From: Acidiferrobacterales bacterium
Lineage (GTDB): Bacteria > Pseudomonadota > Gammaproteobacteria > Acidiferrobacterales > Sulfurifustaceae
Assembly: GCA_015492195.1 (NCBI GenBank)
Contig: WGFP01000162.1
Location: 1-11,158 of the forward strand
Length of the DNA: 11,158 nt
Direction: 5' to 3'
Part shown: positions 1 to 7,819 of the stretch, piece by piece
How the letters are laid out: every line of letters starts with the position of its first letter
How positions within the stretch are numbered: position 1 is the stretch's first letter
Notes under the pieces: generated by a model
Database searches by the model: none
Told to the model about the DNA's origin: nothing
What the model saw: the letters and a program-made list of their open reading frames with translations, nothing else
Made by a program: the position numbers and the translations under genes

Positions 1-2
1 TG

Positions 3-548
3 GGGGCGGGGGTGGCCGGGGGCAGCGCCGCCGCCGTGGCCGCCGCGCTCGGCGCGCACGTGACGGTGTTTGCCAAGCATCGGGAGAGCCTGGCGCGCAT
101 GCACGCCCTGGGACCGAACGTCACCGCGTTGCCGTCGTACCCGGCACTGATTGCGCAGGCGGTTTATGACGCCGATCTGCTGATCGGCGCGGTGCTGATT
201 CCCGGTGCGCGCGCGCCGAAACTGGTGAGCGCCGAACTGGTCGGCCAGATGAAACCCGGCAGCGTGATCGTGGATATTTCCGTGGATCAGGGAGGATGCG
301 TTGAGACCACGCGCCCGACCGATTACGACCAACCGACCTATGTCCATGAAGGCGTGATCCATTTCGGGGTGACCAACATGCCCGGCGCGGTGCCGCGCAC
401 CGCCACCCAGGCATTGTCCGCGGAGCTGGCGCCGTATGTTTTGCGCCTGGCGGCGGAAGAGGGGCTGTCCGACCCGGTGATCAAGACGGGGATTAATGTC
501 GCCGGCGGGAAAATCGTCCACCCGGCCGTGGCGCAAGCGTTGTCATGA
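3..548 (+). CDS. ald: Alanine dehydrogenase, C-terminal part (5' end outside window)
   Basis: This is the 3' portion of an NAD-dependent L-alanine dehydrogenase, which interconverts L-alanine and pyruvate plus ammonia in the cytoplasm. The reading frame is open from base 3, and the GTG at 12 lies inside the Rossmann glycine motif (G-A-G-V-A-G-G), so it is not the true start. About 181 residues of a family of roughly 370 are present. Family hallmarks visible in order are the nucleotide-binding glycine loop, DLLIGAVLIPGARAPKLV, the VDISVDQGG block carrying the conserved Asp, and the NMPGAVPRTATQAL block. The stop is TGA at 546-548. ftsK begins 85 bp downstream on the same strand. The N-terminal half, including the substrate-binding residues, cannot be checked here. 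The related pyridine-nucleotide transhydrogenase alpha subunit is less likely because the NMPGAVPRT block is alanine-dehydrogenase-like. Confidence 0.93.
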   Translation, partial: GAGVAGGSAAAVAAALGAHVTVFAKHRESLARMHALGPNVTALPSYPALIAQAVYDADLLIGAVLIPGARAPKLVSAELVGQMKPGSVIVDISVDQGGCVETTRPTDYDQPTYVHEGVIHFGVTNMPGAVPRTATQALSAELAPYVLRLAAEEGLSDPVIKTGINVAGGKIVHPAVAQALS

Positions 549-623
549 CGTTAATTCTTGATTTGGGGCCATTCTTGTCCCCGGAGGGTAAAAAGGCGAA
601 AATCAGTATATTGTAGACGCCTC

Positions 624-631
624 AAGGAAGG
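624..631 (+). promoter_or_regulatory. Ribosome binding site for the ftsK GTG start
   Basis: The purine-rich AAGGAAGG lies just upstream of GTG at 634. Pairing of its first part with 16S rRNA gives a normal spacing. It supports the GTG, since no suitable ATG lies nearby in frame. Confidence 0.6.
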
Positions 632-633
632 TT

Positions 634-2940
634 GTGACCCAAGCCACCTGGAAGAAAACCACGACACCGCTGACGCCGCGAATTGTCCACTTGTTGCGCG
701 AAGTGGCCCTGTATGTCCTCGGCGCCATCGCCCTCTATCTTTTAATTTCCCTGTGGACCTATGATGCCTCTGACCCGGCCTGGTCCCATCGCGGCCCCAG
801 TCTTGAGGTGGCCAATGCCGGTGGCCGCGTGGGGGCGTGGTTTGCGGATGTCCTGTTTAATCTTTTTGGTTACGTCGCGTACCTGTTCCCGCTGATGATC
901 GGTTTTGCCGGTTGGCGTGTTTACTTGCACCGCCATGACCTGGGGCCATCAAGCTGGCGGCAACGCTTGGTGACCGGCACCAGTTTCGTGATGATCTTGC
1001 TTGGAGCTTGCGGACTTGCCAGCCTGCATTTTGCGCAGGCGCAGACCGGGATGCCTTTTGCCAGCGGCGGCTGGTTGGGCAACGCCGTCGGCGCCGGTCT
1101 GGCCGCGGCGTTCAGTTTTGTCGGTGCCACCCTGTTTTTGTTGGTGCTGTTTTTTTCCGGCGTGACGCTGTTTACCGGGTTGTCGTGGCTGCGCTTAATG
1201 GACACGGTCGGGCGCCTGAGTTTTGGGCTGGCCGAATGGATGCGAAATTTTGTGTCCGGTCTGGTTGACCGGGCAATCGGACTGCGTGCGCGCAAGCAGC
1301 GCCGCGAAACCGTGGCCGTTGAAAAAAGCGTGCTGGAAAAACATCCCGCGCCGCGCATTGAGCCCGTGATTCAACGGGTGCCGACCGGCAAGCGCATCGA
1401 ACGGGAAAAACAGGTGCCGCTGTTTGAATCGCTGGGCAGATCCGAGCTTCCTCCTTTGTCGTTGCTTGATCCCATCGAGAAACACAAGCCGCCGCAATTC
1501 TCCAAGCAGTCGCTGGAGAGCATGTCGCGTCTGTTGGAGAAAAAGCTCCTCGATTTCAGCATCGAGGCCCAGGTGGTCGCCGTGCATCCGGGACCCGTGA
1601 TCACCCTGTTCGAGATCGAACCGGCGCCGGGGATCAAGGCGGCCCAGATCACCAATCTCGCGCGCGATCTGGCGCGCTCGCTGTCGGTGATCAGCCTCCG
1701 GGTGGTGGAGAATATACCGGGAAAGACCTCCATGGGGCTGGAGATTCCCAATGAGTACCGCGAGACCGTGCGGCTGTCCGAGGTGCTGGCCTCGCAGGCC
1801 TACGAAGAGACCCTGTCGCCGCTGACGCTGGCATTGGGCAAGGACATCAGCGGCCATCCGGTGGTGATGGATCTGACCAAGATGCCGCATCTCCTCATCG
1901 CCGGCACTACCGGTTCGGGCAAATCGGTGTGCCTCAATTCGCTTGTTCTGAGCCTGGTGTATAAATCCACCCCGGAGCAGGTGCGTCTGATCATGATTGA
2001 TCCCAAGATGCTCGAACTCGCGGTGTACGAAGGGATTCCCCATCTGCTGGCGCCGGTGGTGACGGACATGAAGCAGGCGGCCAATGCGTTTAAATGGTGT
2101 ATCGCTGAAATGGAACGGCGTTACCGTCTGATGGCGGCCCTCGGTGTGCGCAACATCGCCGGCTACAACCGTAAAGTGAAAGAAGCGATTGATAGAGGCA
2201 GGCCGATCCCCGATCCCATCGCCACAGCCGGCGGGTTGGATGCCGCCGAAGAGGGAAGCGGCGTGACCCTCACCCCCTTGCCTTACGTCGTGATCTTTGT
2301 GGATGAGCTCGCCGATTTAATGATGGTGGTCGGCAAAAAAGTCGAGGAGCTGATCGCGCGCCTGGCACAGAAGGCGCGCGCCGCCGGCCTCCATCTGGTG
2401 TTGGCCACCCAGCGTCCTTCCGTCGACGTGATTACCGGTTTAATCAAGGCCAACATTCCCACGCGGATCGCGTTCCAGATGTCCTCGCGCGTGGATTCAC
2501 GCACCGTCATTGACCAGATGGGCGCGGAACAACTGCTGGGGCAAGGGGACATGTTGTTTCTGCAACCCGGTTACGGCATACCCATGCGCATTCACGGCAC
2601 CTTTGTCTCGGACCAGGAGGTGCACAGGGTTGCGGGCCTGTTGAAGAAGCAGGGTTCCCCCGTTTATGACGAACAAATTCTTCAGGGGGATGCCGGCGTT
2701 AATGATCTGGGCATGCTGCAGGAAGGCGGCAACGGCGGCGAGGCCGATCCGCTGTATGATGAGGCATTAAGGCTTGTCACCGAGTCACGGCGCGCCTCGA
2801 TTTCAGGCGTACAGCGCCGGCTGCGCATCGGCTACAACCGCGCGGCGCGCCTGATCGAGGAAATGGAGCGGGCCGGGGTCGTGGGCCCCTTACAGTCCAA
2901 CGGCAGCCGCGAGGTGCTCGCGCCGCCCCCACGTGAATAG
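634..2940 (+). CDS. ftsK: DNA translocase FtsK (cell division / chromosome segregation)
   Basis: FtsK is a septum-anchored hexameric ATPase. It pumps double-stranded DNA toward dif and activates XerCD recombination to resolve chromosome dimers during division. The 768-residue product has an N-terminal membrane domain with several hydrophobic segments (about residues 20-190), a short charged linker, and then the alpha/beta motor. Walker A is GTTGSGKS (residues 424-431, Lys430). Walker B is VVIFVDE (Asp557, Glu558), followed by LADLMM. The LVLATQRPSVDVITGLIKANIPTRIAF block and the DMLF motif are typical of the family. The C-terminal winged-helix gamma domain, which reads KOPS sequences, spans about residues 704-765. 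The linker is much shorter than in E. coli FtsK (1329 residues), as in many other bacteria. The start is GTG with a good upstream ribosome binding site. The lolA frame overlaps or abuts its end. Confidence 0.97.
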   Translation: MTQATWKKTTTPLTPRIVHLLREVALYVLGAIALYLLISLWTYDASDPAWSHRGPSLEVANAGGRVGAWFADVLFNLFGYVAYLFPLMIGFAGWRVYLHRHDLGPSSWRQRLVTGTSFVMILLGACGLASLHFAQAQTGMPFASGGWLGNAVGAGLAAAFSFVGATLFLLVLFFSGVTLFTGLSWLRLMDTVGRLSFGLAEWMRNFVSGLVDRAIGLRARKQRRETVAVEKSVLEKHPAPRIEPVIQRVPTGKRIEREKQVPLFESLGRSELPPLSLLDPIEKHKPPQFSKQSLESMSRLLEKKLLDFSIEAQVVAVHPGPVITLFEIEPAPGIKAAQITNLARDLARSLSVISLRVVENIPGKTSMGLEIPNEYRETVRLSEVLASQAYEETLSPLTLALGKDISGHPVVMDLTKMPHLLIAGTTGSGKSVCLNSLVLSLVYKSTPEQVRLIMIDPKMLELAVYEGIPHLLAPVVTDMKQAANAFKWCIAEMERRYRLMAALGVRNIAGYNRKVKEAIDRGRPIPDPIATAGGLDAAEEGSGVTLTPLPYVVIFVDELADLMMVVGKKVEELIARLAQKARAAGLHLVLATQRPSVDVITGLIKANIPTRIAFQMSSRVDSRTVIDQMGAEQLLGQGDMLFLQPGYGIPMRIHGTFVSDQEVHRVAGLLKKQGSPVYDEQILQGDAGVNDLGMLQEGGNGGEADPLYDEALRLVTESRRASISGVQRRLRIGYNRAARLIEEMERAGVVGPLQSNGSREVLAPPPRE

Positions 2941-3030
2941 AGGCAAGATGCAAGACAAAAAATACAAGTTAAGGAATTTCAATGTGCAAGGCCGACAAAA
3001 CGTCTTGCGTGGTTTCATGTATCTTGCGTC
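2941..3030. repeat. Degenerate GCAAGAT/GCAAGAC heptamer-type repeat, both orientations
   Basis: GCAAGATGC (2943-2951) and GCAAGAC (2950-2956) lie in direct orientation at 7-bp spacing. The complement recurs as GTCTTGC (3002-3008) and GTATCTTGC (3019-3027). Together they make an imperfect inverted arrangement around the start region of lolA. Short AAGATGC/AAGATAC-type tandem units are dispersed in some proteobacterial genomes; assigning this copy to such a family is my inference. Confidence 0.4.
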
Positions 3031-3646
3031 TTTTATTTTGTATCTGTCCGTTATCTTTTTTGTCGCCGATCCGGGATTCGCCTCCCCGAAGAAAGGCACG
3101 GACAGCCTGTACCGGTTTTTTAATGAGGTGCGCAGTTACAGCGCACGTTTCAATCAGGTTGTGCTGGATGAGGCACTGAATACCATCCAGGAGTCCTCCG
3201 GCAGGTTGTGGATCACGCGCCCCAACAAGTTTCGCTGGGATTACGATAAACCGTTCAGACAGCTGATTGTCAGCAATGGGAAAAAAATCTGGGTTTACGA
3301 CGAAGAATTGCAGCAGGTGACGGTACGCGCCATGACCGGGGGCCTGGGCGATACCCCGGCGGTGCTGTTGGCGGGAAAGGGCAGTCTGGATGATAATTTT
3401 GTTGTTAAAAAACTCGGGGCCCAGGGAAAACTGGAGTGGGTACAACTGCTGCCCAAGCGCAAGGACGGCGGATTTGAAGACATTCGCATCGGTTTCGAGA
3501 AGGGAAAACTGCGGGTTCTGGAAATGATTGACGGTTTTGGACAGACCACGCGCGTCACCCTGCGTGCCGGCAGGGAAAATGTCAAAATCGATTCCGCGAA
3601 ATATGCATTTAAACCGCCTCAAGGTGTGGACGTCGTCGGCGAATAG
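2948..3646 (+). CDS. lolA: Outer-membrane lipoprotein carrier protein LolA
   Basis: LolA is the periplasmic chaperone that takes lipoproteins from the LolCDE transporter and hands them to LolB at the outer membrane. From the chosen ATG the product is 232 residues. It has a signal peptide with a long basic n-region, a hydrophobic core (about residues 24-40) and likely cleavage after DPGFA (about residue 45). The mature part has the LolA pattern: SYSARFNQ, the SSGRLWITRPNKFRWDYDKPF strand block, GKKIWVYDEELQQV, and a C-terminal GQTTRVTL strand. A GTG at 2933, overlapping the ftsK stop, and an ATG at 3017, just before the hydrophobic core, are alternatives in the same frame. I chose 2948 because GAGG at 2940-2943 can serve as its ribosome binding site. 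The extended N-terminus coincides with a repeat-like stretch. The gene follows ftsK and precedes rarA as in many Gammaproteobacteria. Confidence 0.93.
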   Translation: MQDKKYKLRNFNVQGRQNVLRGFMYLASFILYLSVIFFVADPGFASPKKGTDSLYRFFNEVRSYSARFNQVVLDEALNTIQESSGRLWITRPNKFRWDYDKPFRQLIVSNGKKIWVYDEELQQVTVRAMTGGLGDTPAVLLAGKGSLDDNFVVKKLGAQGKLEWVQLLPKRKDGGFEDIRIGFEKGKLRVLEMIDGFGQTTRVTLRAGRENVKIDSAKYAFKPPQGVDVVGE

Positions 3647-3705
3647 CCGGCATGGACGGATATGCGTTCCGCGAGATTCGCGCGGGTATGAGGTACATTG
3701 AGTCA

Positions 3706-5076
3706 ATGCCGGATCCCGCTGCGCCAAGTCTTTTCCCCGAACCTGATGCCAGCGCCTGGCAGCCGCTTGCGGACCGCCTGCGGCCGCGGCGCGTGGAGGA
3801 TTTCTTCGGCCAGTCGCACCTGCTTGCCCCCGGCAGGCCGCTGCGGCAGGCCCTTGAATCGGGCACGCTTCATTCCATGATTTTCTGGGGCCCTCCCGGC
3901 ACCGGCAAAACCACGCTTGCGCGATTGATGGCGTCTGCCACCGCCGCGCATTTCATTGCAATCTCCGCCGTTTATGCTGGCGTCAAGGAAATCCGCGCAG
4001 CGGTGGCACAAGCCAAACAAATGCGCGCCGAAGGACGCCCGACCGTGTTGTTTGTGGATGAGGTTCATCGGTTTAACAAGGCGCAGCAGGACGGATTTCT
4101 GCCTTATGTGGAAGACGGCACGCTGACGTTTATGGGCGCCACCACCGAGAACCCCTCGTTTGAGTTGAACAACGCGTTGCTTTCCCGCGCGCGCGTCTAC
4201 GTGTTGAAGGCCCTGGAGGCGGATGAAATTCGCCGGGTTCTGCGCCGCGCCTTGACCGATAAAGATCTCGGGCTTGGGGCGCGCAACCTTGACCTGTCCG
4301 CAGAGGCGTGTGATTTGTTGGTTACCGCCGCCGACGGCGATGCCCGTCGTGCCCTTAATCTGCTTGAAATTGCCTCGGACCTGGCCGAGAAAGAAGGGGA
4401 CAGCGAGGTACTCAGCGCCGACCTGGTAGAGAAAGTAATTACCGGCGGCGTGCGCCGTTTTGACAAGGAAGGCGAGGCATTTTATGACCAGATCTCCGCG
4501 TTACACAAATCGGTACGCGGTTCCGACCCGGATGCCGCGTTGTACTGGATGGCGCGCATGCTCGACGGCGGGTGCGATCCCTTGTATATCGCGCGCCGGG
4601 TGGTGCGCATGGCGTCCGAGGACATCGGCAATGCCGACCCGCGCGGCCTGCAACTGGCGCTGAATGCCTGGGACGTGTATGAACGCCTGGGAAGCCCGGA
4701 AGGGGAATTGGCGATCGCGCAGGCCGTTGTGTATCTCGCCTGCGTCCCGAAGAGCAGCGCGGTTTACCAGGCGTTCAATGCCGCCATGGATGATGCGCGC
4801 CGCTTCGGATCCCTGGAGGTACCGCTGCATCTGCGTAACGCCCCGACGCGGTTGATGAAAGAACTTGGTTACAGCAAGGGTTATCGTTACGCCCATAACG
4901 AGCCGGAGGGATACGCCGCGGGCGAAAATTATTTCCCGGAAGAAATGGGCCGGAAAGAATATTATCATCCGGTGTCACGGGGATTGGAACAGAAAATTGC
5001 CGAGACGTTGTCGCGTTTACGGGGGCTGGACAAGGCACGCGTTGTGTCAAAACAATATAAGCGGAAAGAGTCATGA
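3706..5076 (+). CDS. rarA: Replication-associated recombination protein A (AAA+ ATPase, RarA/MgsA)
   Basis: RarA is a clamp-loader-like AAA+ ATPase of the RarA/Mgs1/WRNIP1 family. It acts at stalled replication forks and gaps, and binds single-stranded DNA ends and SSB. Counting from this start (456 residues), Walker A is GPPGTGKT at 62-69, Walker B is VLFVDEVHRF at 114-123, and the sensor-1 block is FMGATTENPSF. The C-terminal tetramerisation region includes YWMARMLDGGCDP, SEDIGNADP and the YRYAHNEP segment. In-frame ATGs at 3652 and 3688 would add 18 or 6 residues. I prefer 3706 because family members usually begin shortly before the LFP...PLADRLRP region, and a weak TGAG lies just upstream; the longer start is possible. 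The stop overlaps the next gene start by ATGA, which suggests translational coupling. Confidence 0.95.
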   Translation: MPDPAAPSLFPEPDASAWQPLADRLRPRRVEDFFGQSHLLAPGRPLRQALESGTLHSMIFWGPPGTGKTTLARLMASATAAHFIAISAVYAGVKEIRAAVAQAKQMRAEGRPTVLFVDEVHRFNKAQQDGFLPYVEDGTLTFMGATTENPSFELNNALLSRARVYVLKALEADEIRRVLRRALTDKDLGLGARNLDLSAEACDLLVTAADGDARRALNLLEIASDLAEKEGDSEVLSADLVEKVITGGVRRFDKEGEAFYDQISALHKSVRGSDPDAALYWMARMLDGGCDPLYIARRVVRMASEDIGNADPRGLQLALNAWDVYERLGSPEGELAIAQAVVYLACVPKSSAVYQAFNAAMDDARRFGSLEVPLHLRNAPTRLMKELGYSKGYRYAHNEPEGYAAGENYFPEEMGRKEYYHPVSRGLEQKIAETLSRLRGLDKARVVSKQYKRKES

Positions 5077-5588
5077 CGAGTTTTTTATTTTATCAACTGA
5101 TACGGTGTAAGTTGTTGCTTCCATTGCCCGTGGTTTTGGTATTCGTCGCAGCGCCCGCGCTTGCGTGTGACCTTCACAAAGGTATTGATGCTTACAACAA
5201 AGGTAATTACGCCGCTGCATTAAAAATTATCCGGCCCTTGGCGGAAGGAAAAAATTCCGAGGCGCAATATTACCTTGGCCGGATGTATCAAAAGGGTCAG
5301 GGCGTCGACAAAGATCTGGAACAAGCCGAGAAGTGGTACCGCCTGGCGGCGGAGGGAGGACACGCCAAGGCCCAGTACAAGATCGCATTCGGTTACGCCT
5401 TCGGGGTAGGGGGGTTGGATCAGAATGACGCCAAGGCGAGGGAGTGGTTGCAAAAGTCCGCCGAGAACGGTTACAGGAAAGCCCAGAAAATGCTGGCACG
5501 GGCCTACCAGCATGGCAAGCTCGGCCTGACGGCCGACCCCGAACGGGCGGACTACTGGTTTGCACAAGCGGAAAAAAAGAAAGAATGA
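5073..5588 (+). CDS. Secreted Sel1-repeat (TPR-like) protein
   Basis: This is a 171-residue protein with a signal peptide: a hydrophobic core at about residues 13-28 and probable signal peptidase I cleavage after ALA, directly before CDLHKG. The ALAC sequence lacks the usual Leu at -3, so a lipoprotein is less likely although not excluded. The mature part holds about three Sel1-type helical repeats, with marks such as AQYYLGRMYQKGQGV, AEKWYRLAAEGGHAKAQY and AREWLQKSAENGYRKAQ. Sel1 repeats generally act as protein-protein scaffolds in the periplasm or envelope. The partner here is unknown. The ATG overlaps the rarA stop by four bases, with GGAAAGAG at 5063-5070 as ribosome binding site, so it is probably translated from the same message. 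No specific gene name is justified. Confidence 0.88.
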   Translation: MTSFLFYQLIRCKLLLPLPVVLVFVAAPALACDLHKGIDAYNKGNYAAALKIIRPLAEGKNSEAQYYLGRMYQKGQGVDKDLEQAEKWYRLAAEGGHAKAQYKIAFGYAFGVGGLDQNDAKAREWLQKSAENGYRKAQKMLARAYQHGKLGLTADPERADYWFAQAEKKKE

Positions 5589-5673
5589 CAACGTCTTTTG
5601 ATCTTCACATGTTTACGAGCAGGTTCCTGATAATCCTTCATCCGTTGCGCAGAGCCACCCGGCGGTCAGTGTC

Positions 5674-6048
5674 ATGACTCAAGTGCTGGCCATTGCGGTA
5701 GGCGGTGCCGTCGGCAGCGTGCTGCGTTTTTGGATGTCAACCTGGGTGCATACATTCGCGGGGCGCTCGTTTCCTTATGGAACGCTCGCCGTAAACGTGC
5801 TCGGTTGTCTGGTTATGGGTTTTCTGTTTGTCCTCTTCCTGGAACGGTTCAGCAGCGATACGGTCCTGCGTGCCGGGCTGTTAATCGGTTTGTTGGGCGG
5901 TTTTACCACCTTCTCCACGTTCTCCATCGAGACGCTTAATTTGTTTGAGCAAGGAGCCTATATGAAGGCAGGCGCAAACATGACCGCGAGCCTTATCTTG
6001 TCTGTAGGCGCAACCTGGATCGGAATACTGATCGGGAGACAATTATGA
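5674..6048 (+). CDS. crcB: Fluoride ion channel CrcB/Fluc
   Basis: CrcB is a small dual-topology membrane protein whose antiparallel dimer exports fluoride from the cytoplasm. The 124-residue product has four hydrophobic segments and all key family positions: GGAVGSVLRFW near the N-terminus, Asn41 in AVNVLGC, and the GGFTTFSTFSIE loop with Phe80 and Phe83 lining the pore and Thr79/Ser81 nearby. These numbers match those of characterised Fluc channels. The 85-bp gap after the Sel1 gene shows no recognisable fluoride riboswitch, and the ribosome binding site is weak. The stop overlaps the DUF190 start by ATGA. In several Gammaproteobacteria crcB lies between rarA and serS, as here. Confidence 0.96.
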   Translation: MTQVLAIAVGGAVGSVLRFWMSTWVHTFAGRSFPYGTLAVNVLGCLVMGFLFVLFLERFSSDTVLRAGLLIGLLGGFTTFSTFSIETLNLFEQGAYMKAGANMTASLILSVGATWIGILIGRQL

Positions 6049-6353
6049 AACACAGTGATGTCACCCTTGTGCGGATTTATCTCACCGAGACCGAAGCGCT
6101 TTTAAAAACGTTGCTTGCCAAGCTCCATGATGAGGAGAAAGTCCGGGGCGTGACGGTCTTTCGCGGGATAGCAGGTTTTGGCCGCTCCGGCGTGGTGCAT
6201 TCTTCCACGCTGTTGGATTTGTCGCTGGACATGCCGGTTGTGATTGAATTCTTCGATGAACCAAAGAAGGTAAGGCGCATTCTTTCCCACCTCAAGGAGA
6301 TTCTTCCGCCGGGCCATGTCGTCTCCTGGTCGGCGCGGGTCAACGGGGACTGA
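6045..6353 (+). CDS. DUF190 family protein (PII-like fold)
   Basis: This is a 102-residue cytoplasmic protein of the DUF190 family, recognised by VRIYLTE near the start, the GVTVFRGIAGFGRSG block, the SLDMPVVIEFFD strand and a C-terminal ILPPGHVVSW segment. The family has a ferredoxin/PII-like fold. Its role is not established, but it is repeatedly found beside crcB, which suggests a part in fluoride tolerance or in ligand sensing linked to the channel (inference). Its ATG overlaps the crcB stop, with GGGAGA at about 6034-6039 as a good ribosome binding site, so the two are translationally coupled. Length is normal for the family. Confidence 0.92.
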   Translation: MKHSDVTLVRIYLTETEALLKTLLAKLHDEEKVRGVTVFRGIAGFGRSGVVHSSTLLDLSLDMPVVIEFFDEPKKVRRILSHLKEILPPGHVVSWSARVNGD

Positions 6354-6362
6354 AAAGTCTCG

Positions 6363-6385
6363 TAATCCGCGGATTTCGCGGATTA
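6363..6385. repeat. Perfect 9-bp inverted repeat, possible dispersed palindrome
   Basis: TAATCCGCG (6363-6371) and CGCGGATTA (6377-6385) form a perfect stem with a 5-base loop directly after the DUF190 gene. The unit GGATTW occurs three times (6371-6376, 6380-6385 and again at 6391-6396). No T-run follows on the + strand, so an intrinsic terminator is not convincing. It could be a dispersed palindromic element or a regulator site. Confidence 0.6.
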
Positions 6386-6472
6386 ACATGGATTAAAACT
6401 CGATTGCCCCGGCAATATCTGGGAAAATCGGGGCTGTCTGCGAATTAAAGTAACCATTGAAAAAGAATAACC

Positions 6473-7753
6473 ATGCTGGATCCACGTTTGTTACGCACTC
6501 AACTCGACGACATAGCCCGGCAACTCGCGCGGCGGGGGTTTACCCTGAACACAAAAACCATCGCTGAATTGGAGCGACGTCGTAAGGATATTCAAGTACA
6601 CGTTCAGGAACTTCAAAGCCGGCGGAATGTCGGAGCCAAGGAGATCGGCAAAGCCAAGGCTGCGGGGAAAGATGCCGCATCATTGCTGGCGGCGGCCGCC
6701 AAGCTTGGGGAAGAACTCAAACAAGCAGAGGGGCAACTCGAAAAGATACAGCAAGAACTCGACGATATTCTCCTGGGGGTGCCCAACCTGCCGCATGCCA
6801 GCGTTCCAGAAGGAAGCAGTGAAAATGATAATGTCGAGGTTCGGCGCTGGGGCGAGCCGCGCGAGTTTGATTTCACGCCGAAGGACCACGTCGATCTCGG
6901 CGCGGCGTTGGGCATGCTTGACTTCGATACCGCCGCCAAGATCGCCGGATCGCGCTTCGTGCTTATGAGCGGCGCGATCGCCCGTTTGCACCGCGCCTTG
7001 ACCCAGATGATGCTCGACCTGCACACGCGGGAGCATGGCTATACCGAAACCTATGTCCCGTATCTGGTCAATGCCGCCAGCATGCAAGGCACGGGACAAC
7101 TTCCAAAGTTTGAGCAGGATCTGTTTGCGGTAACGGGAGAGCAGGACTTTTACCTGATTCCTACTGCCGAGGTGCCGCTCACGAACATCGTGCGCGACGT
7201 CATCATCGAGGCGAATGACCTGCCGAGGAAATACGTCTGTCATACGCCGTGCTTTCGCAGCGAGGCCGGATCTTACGGCAAGGACACACGCGGCATGATC
7301 CGCCAGCATCAGTTCGAGAAGGTGGAGCTGGTGCAGGTCGTCCGGCCGCAGGATTCCTATGCCGCCCTTGAAGAATTGACAAGACACGCCGAAACGGTGC
7401 TTCAGAAGCTCGAGTTACCTTACCGCGTCGTGACGTTGTGTACCGGCGACCTGGGTTTTGCCGCCGCCAAAACGTATGATATCGAGGTATGGTTGCCGGG
7501 CCAGAAAAGGTACCGTGAGATTTCTTCGTGCAGTAATTTTGAGGATTTCCAGGCCCGACGCATACAGGCGCGCTGGCGTAACCCTGAAACCGGCAAGCCG
7601 GAGCTGGTGCACACGCTTAACGGCTCAGGCCTGGCGGTCGGACGCACGCTTGTCGCGGTAATGGAGAACTACCAGGAACGTGACGGCAGTATCCGAGTGC
7701 CGTCGGCCCTGGTTCCATATTTGGGTGGGACTAAAACAATCAAGCAGTCGTAA
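6473..7753 (+). CDS. serS: Seryl-tRNA synthetase
   Basis: SerS is the class II cytoplasmic enzyme that charges tRNA-Ser (and tRNA-Sec) with serine. The 426 residues match the family length. An N-terminal helical hairpin (about residues 30-105, rich in Lys/Glu/Gln/Ala) forms the coiled coil that grips the long variable arm of tRNA-Ser. The catalytic core shows the TAEVPLT serine-binding block (Thr231, Glu233), class II motif 2 (CFRSEAGSYGKDTRGMIRQHQF, with Arg262 and Glu264) and motif 3 (GSGLAVGR, with Arg391). The ribosome binding site before the ATG is weak (AAAGAA). The upstream gap of 119 bp carries a palindrome but no recognisable T-box. Its presence here completes the ftsK-lolA-rarA-serS synteny. 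An interrupted tRNA-Ser repeat lies about 3.1 kb downstream. Confidence 0.97.
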   Translation: MLDPRLLRTQLDDIARQLARRGFTLNTKTIAELERRRKDIQVHVQELQSRRNVGAKEIGKAKAAGKDAASLLAAAAKLGEELKQAEGQLEKIQQELDDILLGVPNLPHASVPEGSSENDNVEVRRWGEPREFDFTPKDHVDLGAALGMLDFDTAAKIAGSRFVLMSGAIARLHRALTQMMLDLHTREHGYTETYVPYLVNAASMQGTGQLPKFEQDLFAVTGEQDFYLIPTAEVPLTNIVRDVIIEANDLPRKYVCHTPCFRSEAGSYGKDTRGMIRQHQFEKVELVQVVRPQDSYAALEELTRHAETVLQKLELPYRVVTLCTGDLGFAAAKTYDIEVWLPGQKRYREISSCSNFEDFQARRIQARWRNPETGKPELVHTLNGSGLAVGRTLVAVMENYQERDGSIRVPSALVPYLGGTKTIKQS

Positions 7754-7778
7754 TTGATGGGGTGCCAGGCATATTTTT

Positions 7779-7796
7779 TGCACATTGTTTTGTGCA
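7779..7796. promoter_or_regulatory. 18-bp palindrome upstream of the BcsA-like gene
   Basis: TGCACA (7779-7784) and TGTGCA (7791-7796) are perfect inverted half-sites separated by six bases, in the 66-bp gap between serS and the next gene. A T-run precedes it on the + strand rather than following it, so it is not a normal terminator. It could be an operator for a dimeric regulator. This is inference from position and symmetry only. Confidence 0.35.
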
Positions 7797-7805
7797 GCAG
7801 CCGTT

Positions 7806-7811
7806 GGAGAG
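7806..7811 (+). promoter_or_regulatory. Ribosome binding site supporting a TTG start
   Basis: GGAGAG lies eight bases before TTG at 7820. No in-frame ATG occurs near the beginning of the conserved N-terminal membrane region, so this site decides the start. Confidence 0.6.
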
Positions 7812-7819
7812 AAAAATAA

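Noticed and set aside
558..764. 68-codon frame between ald and ftsK
   Set aside because: It overlaps the ftsK start in another frame and has no recognisable features.
1195..2043. 282-codon open frame on the - strand inside ftsK
   Set aside because: It is antisense to the conserved FtsK motor domain and has no recognisable protein pattern. It arises from the codon bias of a GC-rich gene.
2982..3179. 65-codon + strand frame with ATG after AAGGAATTTC
   Set aside because: It has a plausible ribosome binding site but is out of frame with LolA and stops early. The LolA frame carries all the conserved sequence.
2969..3727. 252-codon open frame on the - strand over lolA
   Set aside because: The + strand encodes a clear LolA, and the antisense product shows no family features.
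5589..5673. Fluoride riboswitch before crcB
   Set aside because: I looked for the conserved GGNGATGG-type start and the pseudoknot partners and did not see them in this 85-bp gap.
7779..7796. Intrinsic terminator after serS
   Set aside because: The stem is AT-rich and short, and the T-run lies before it rather than after it on the + strand.
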